This document shows, one piece after another, positions 5,436 through 7,139 of a stretch of 7,139 nucleotides of DNA. The stretch is taken from positions 1 through 7,139 of the forward strand of contig JABAAS010000063.1 of the NCBI GenBank assembly GCA_014238625.1, in the 5' to 3' direction. Below the pieces are notes generated by a model. The model saw only the letters and a list, made by a program, of their open reading frames with translations. It was not told the origin of the DNA and did not search any database. The DNA comes from Alphaproteobacteria bacterium (GTDB lineage Bacteria > Pseudomonadota > Alphaproteobacteria > JABAAW01). Every line of letters starts with the position of its first letter. Position 1 is the stretch's first letter. The position numbers and the translations under genes were made by a program.

Positions 5436-5464
5436 TTATAAGTGAGCCGCAATGCAATAGGCAA
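5436..5464 (-). promoter_or_regulatory. Candidate sigma-70-type promoter for kdsB-pheA
   Basis: On the minus strand TTGCCT (5464-5459) and TTATAA (5441-5436) are 17 bases apart. Transcription would start near 5429, about 76 bases before the kdsB ATG. It abuts the opposing cycM promoter, so the two could interfere with each other or share a regulator. Confidence 0.35.
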
Positions 5465-5484
5465 AGCAACCGACAACGCAAAAA

Positions 5485-5541
5485 AAAAACTCGACAAAAA
5501 CTCAACCAAAACTCCACAAAAACTCGACAAAAACTTTAACC
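5485..5541. repeat. A-rich imperfect tandem repeat in the cycM leader
   Basis: Five units of 10-13 bases each begin with four or five A residues followed by ACT-type bases: AAAAACTCGAC, AAAAACTCAACC, AAAACTCCAC, AAAAACTCGAC and AAAAACTTTAACC. The block ends 15 bases before the cycM ATG and lies inside the inferred 5' leader. Confidence 0.8.
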
Positions 5542-5556
5542 CTAAAAAATAAGCAA

Positions 5557-6102
5557 ATGAAACGAGACCCTCTTCTGCTAAATAAAATACTCGCAGCTCT
5601 GCTCGCAGCTTTGCTCGTAGCTACTATGTCAACCTTCTTCGCAGGAATAATATATGGCGAAGAACATTCAGGTGAAAATGAACCCGTCGCACTCGCGCTC
5701 GTCGATATCGATGATGAGCAAGGCGCCAGCGCAGGTAGCACCGCTGAAGAAAGCGCAAGCGAAGAAGTAGTGCCGTTCGCAAAACTGCTCGCAAATGCCG
5801 ATGTCACGCACGGAAAAGCACTCGCTAAAAAATGTAGCGCATGCCACACATTCACAAGCAGCGGCGCAAATCGAATAGGTCCAAATCTATGGAAAATCTC
5901 TAACAGAGCCGTCGCAAAAGTCGCAGGATTCAAATACTCTAGCGCAATGAAAGAATTCGGCGGAGCTTGGACTAACGAAAGACTCGATAAGTTCATCACT
6001 AAACCCAAAAATGCCATCGCAGGTACAAAAATGAACTTCGTCGGTATCAGAAAACCTCAAGACCGAGCAGACCTAATAGCTTGGTTGAAAACTCTGGAGT
6101 GA
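5557..6102 (+). CDS. cycM: Membrane-anchored class I cytochrome c (CycM type)
   Basis: This is an electron carrier tethered to the outer face of the inner membrane. CycM in rhizobia passes electrons to the aa3-type terminal oxidase. An N-terminal hydrophobic helix (about residues 6-33, starting LLNKILAALLAALL) serves as uncleaved anchor; the LNKI start resembles known CycM. A 50-residue acidic Ala/Glu/Asp-rich linker follows (34-75). The single haem domain carries CSACH (93-97: C93, C96, axial H97), the GPNLW helix (108-112) and GTKMNFVG (156-163), with M159 as probable sixth ligand. The C-terminal helix is ADLIAWLKTL. The 181-residue length fits CycM. It is divergent from kdsB, as is common in Hyphomicrobiales. 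No strong Shine-Dalgarno sequence is visible; the leader is A-rich instead. Confidence 0.9.
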   Translation: MKRDPLLLNKILAALLAALLVATMSTFFAGIIYGEEHSGENEPVALALVDIDDEQGASAGSTAEESASEEVVPFAKLLANADVTHGKALAKKCSACHTFTSSGANRIGPNLWKISNRAVAKVAGFKYSSAMKEFGGAWTNERLDKFITKPKNAIAGTKMNFVGIRKPQDRADLIAWLKTLE

Positions 6103-6110
6103 GTAACTTT

Positions 6111-6154
6111 TAGAGTGAATACCCTAGAGTGAATAGCCTAAGAGTGAAAACTCG
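6111..6154. repeat. Tandem 14-bp repeats between cycM and the DUF1223 gene
   Basis: The units are TAGAGTGAATACCC (6111-6124), TAGAGTGAATAGCC (6125-6138) and TAAGAGTGAAAACT (from 6139). A looser first unit around 6095-6110 includes the cycM stop codon (GAGTGAGTA). Each unit carries GAGTGA, that is, a copy of the codon-plus-stop sequence that ends cycM. Two units also supply GTG codons that can mislead start prediction for the next gene. Confidence 0.75.
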
Positions 6155-6173
6155 TAGGAAAAAAACCGCAACA

Positions 6174-6180
6174 AAGGTGA
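6174..6180 (+). promoter_or_regulatory. Ribosome binding site of the DUF1223 gene
   Basis: AAGGTGA lies five bases before the ATG at 6186. This favours that start over the GTG at 6129, which sits within the tandem repeat. Confidence 0.6.
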
Positions 6181-6185
6181 GTAGC

Positions 6186-7043
6186 ATGAATGAAAAATCA
6201 AAACTCGCAACAAGGCTGGGGATAGCCCCAGTACTAGCCCGAGTACTAGCAATAGTCCTAGCCATAATGATGGCCGCGCCAGTAGCACGCCCGATAAACG
6301 CTAGCGCAAAAAATACAACGCAAAATATTTTGCTCGTCGAGCTCTTTACATCACAAGGATGCTCGTCCTGTCCGCCCGCAGACGAGTATTTCTCCGAACT
6401 CGCTGAAAACAAAAAGCTCGCCGTGCTCGCTTGGCATGTCCCTTACTGGAACTACATCGGCTGGAAAGACCCCTTCTCGTCAGAGCTCGCTGAAAAAAGG
6501 CAGAGGCAATACGCGCAAAAACTGCATACTAACCAGATATATACTCCGCAGGCAGTCGTGGCTGCTCGAAAACAATATGTCGGGTCGGATAGGCGCGCGC
6601 TCGGTAAAAGTCTGCGCGCTGAAATGAAGCGTAACCAAAACGACAAATCTGCTCCGCAACTAATCCTCAAGCAAGATAGTGAAGGCGAGCGAAACTTCTC
6701 CCTCAACATAAAGCCCGCTGAAAATAAAAATAACAAAAAATCTGAATTCAAGCTCTCGTTCGTGGTCTTCCAATCCTTCGCAAATACAGACATCAAGCGC
6801 GGAGAAAATAGAGGCAAAACTCTGCGCGAAGCAAATATCGTGCGCGAAGTCAAAAAAATAGGAAGCTGGGACGGTAAAGCCGTAAAAAAATTCTCCTTCC
6901 AACTACCAAAACAAAAAAACGGATTCGATGTCTTGCGCGATGGTGGGGTCGTCGTAATCGCAGAGCCTAATGATCTAAGCGGCGGGGTCGCAGCTACTCG
7001 ATGGGACTTCAAGCGGGGGTTCAAGCCAGAGCAGTCCTCGTGA
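6186..7043 (+). CDS. Secreted DUF1223 thioredoxin-like protein
   Basis: This is a conserved envelope protein of unproven function with a thioredoxin-like fold. The frame opens at a GTG (6129), but the ATG at 6186 with AAGGTGA upstream gives a normal signal sequence; numbers here use that 285-residue form. A Lys-containing N-terminus and a hydrophobic core (about 14-31) end in NASA (38-41), a likely signal-peptidase site. VELFTSQGCSSCPPAD (51-66) holds the CxxC pair C59/C62, expected to be redox-active or metal-binding. AWHVPYWNYIGWKDPFSS (82-99) and IYTPQAVV (118-125) are the other DUF1223 signatures. The usual Asn-Gly after VV is Ala-Ala here. The C-terminal half is Lys/Asn-rich. It lies 83 bases after cycM on the same strand with no clear terminator between, so co-transcription is possible. 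Confidence 0.9.
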   Translation: MNEKSKLATRLGIAPVLARVLAIVLAIMMAAPVARPINASAKNTTQNILLVELFTSQGCSSCPPADEYFSELAENKKLAVLAWHVPYWNYIGWKDPFSSELAEKRQRQYAQKLHTNQIYTPQAVVAARKQYVGSDRRALGKSLRAEMKRNQNDKSAPQLILKQDSEGERNFSLNIKPAENKNNKKSEFKLSFVVFQSFANTDIKRGENRGKTLREANIVREVKKIGSWDGKAVKKFSFQLPKQKNGFDVLRDGGVVVIAEPNDLSGGVAATRWDFKRGFKPEQSS

Positions 7044-7139
7044 AAATATGGGATGGGGGCGGGTTGCTCTATTCGGGTGCTGGCGTAGTGATGTGCTAAA
7101 GGCTGAAATGACAGGTGAAGCGATTTAAATACTAGTAAC
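7044..7139. other. Tail without a recognisable feature
   Basis: These are 96 bases after the DUF1223 stop. I see no terminator hairpin with a T run, no repeat module and no convincing start of a further gene. Confidence 0.5.

Noticed and set aside
5502..6017. Minus-strand ORF of 171 residues opposite cycM
   Set aside because: It is the antisense of a clear cytochrome c gene with CSACH and Met-ligand motifs. Its Ser/Ala/Phe-rich composition is typical of a shadow frame.
6452..7024. Minus-strand ORFs of 190 and 80 residues opposite the DUF1223 gene
   Set aside because: They are antisense to a recognised family with an intact CxxC motif and have no recognisable motifs of their own.

Overview
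The window reads as a Gram-negative alphaproteobacterium, most likely Hyphomicrobiales (Rhizobiales). This is inferred from gene content and protein motifs, not from a database search. Three things point there: a membrane-anchored CycM-type cytochrome c divergent from a kdsB-pheA pair, a PheA ACT domain ending in the rhizobial-style ESY form of the ESRP motif, and a secreted DUF1223 thioredoxin-like protein. Base composition is moderate to low for that order, and the intergenic repeats are heavy, so a host-associated lineage with a reshuffled genome is plausible. I cannot name the genus.

Layout. Positions 1-626 hold an array of hairpin-rich repeat modules with no credible gene. Next, on the minus strand, come nadD (NAD synthesis) and rsfS (ribosome silencing factor), transcribed toward that array. 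ahcY (S-adenosylhomocysteine hydrolase) runs on the plus strand, divergent from nadD. Positions 3196-3592 hold a second array built from the same modules, between the convergent ends of ahcY and pheA. A minus-strand pair, kdsB (CMP-Kdo synthesis for LPS) then pheA (prephenate dehydratase), is followed by a 203-base divergent promoter region. Then, on the plus strand, come cycM and a DUF1223 protein. The last 96 bases show no gene.

The seven genes are housekeeping functions: NAD, methyl cycle, phenylalanine, LPS, respiration, ribosome hibernation, and envelope thiol or copper-type chemistry. They do not form one pathway. The unusual content is between and across them.

The two arrays share modules here called A (AT-rich lead), B (G-run hairpin plus a CTGCGCAG block), C (a hairpin whose sequence varies while its pairing is kept), D (two hairpins) and E (about 157 bases, containing an inverted relative of B). 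Read on the minus strand, D and B contain intrinsic-terminator-like hairpins followed by T runs. Both arrays are oriented so that these would stop the minus-strand operons ending beside them.

Separately, the tetranucleotide CTCG is several-fold more common than its complement CGAG on the plus strand, whichever way the genes point. ahcY is the exception.
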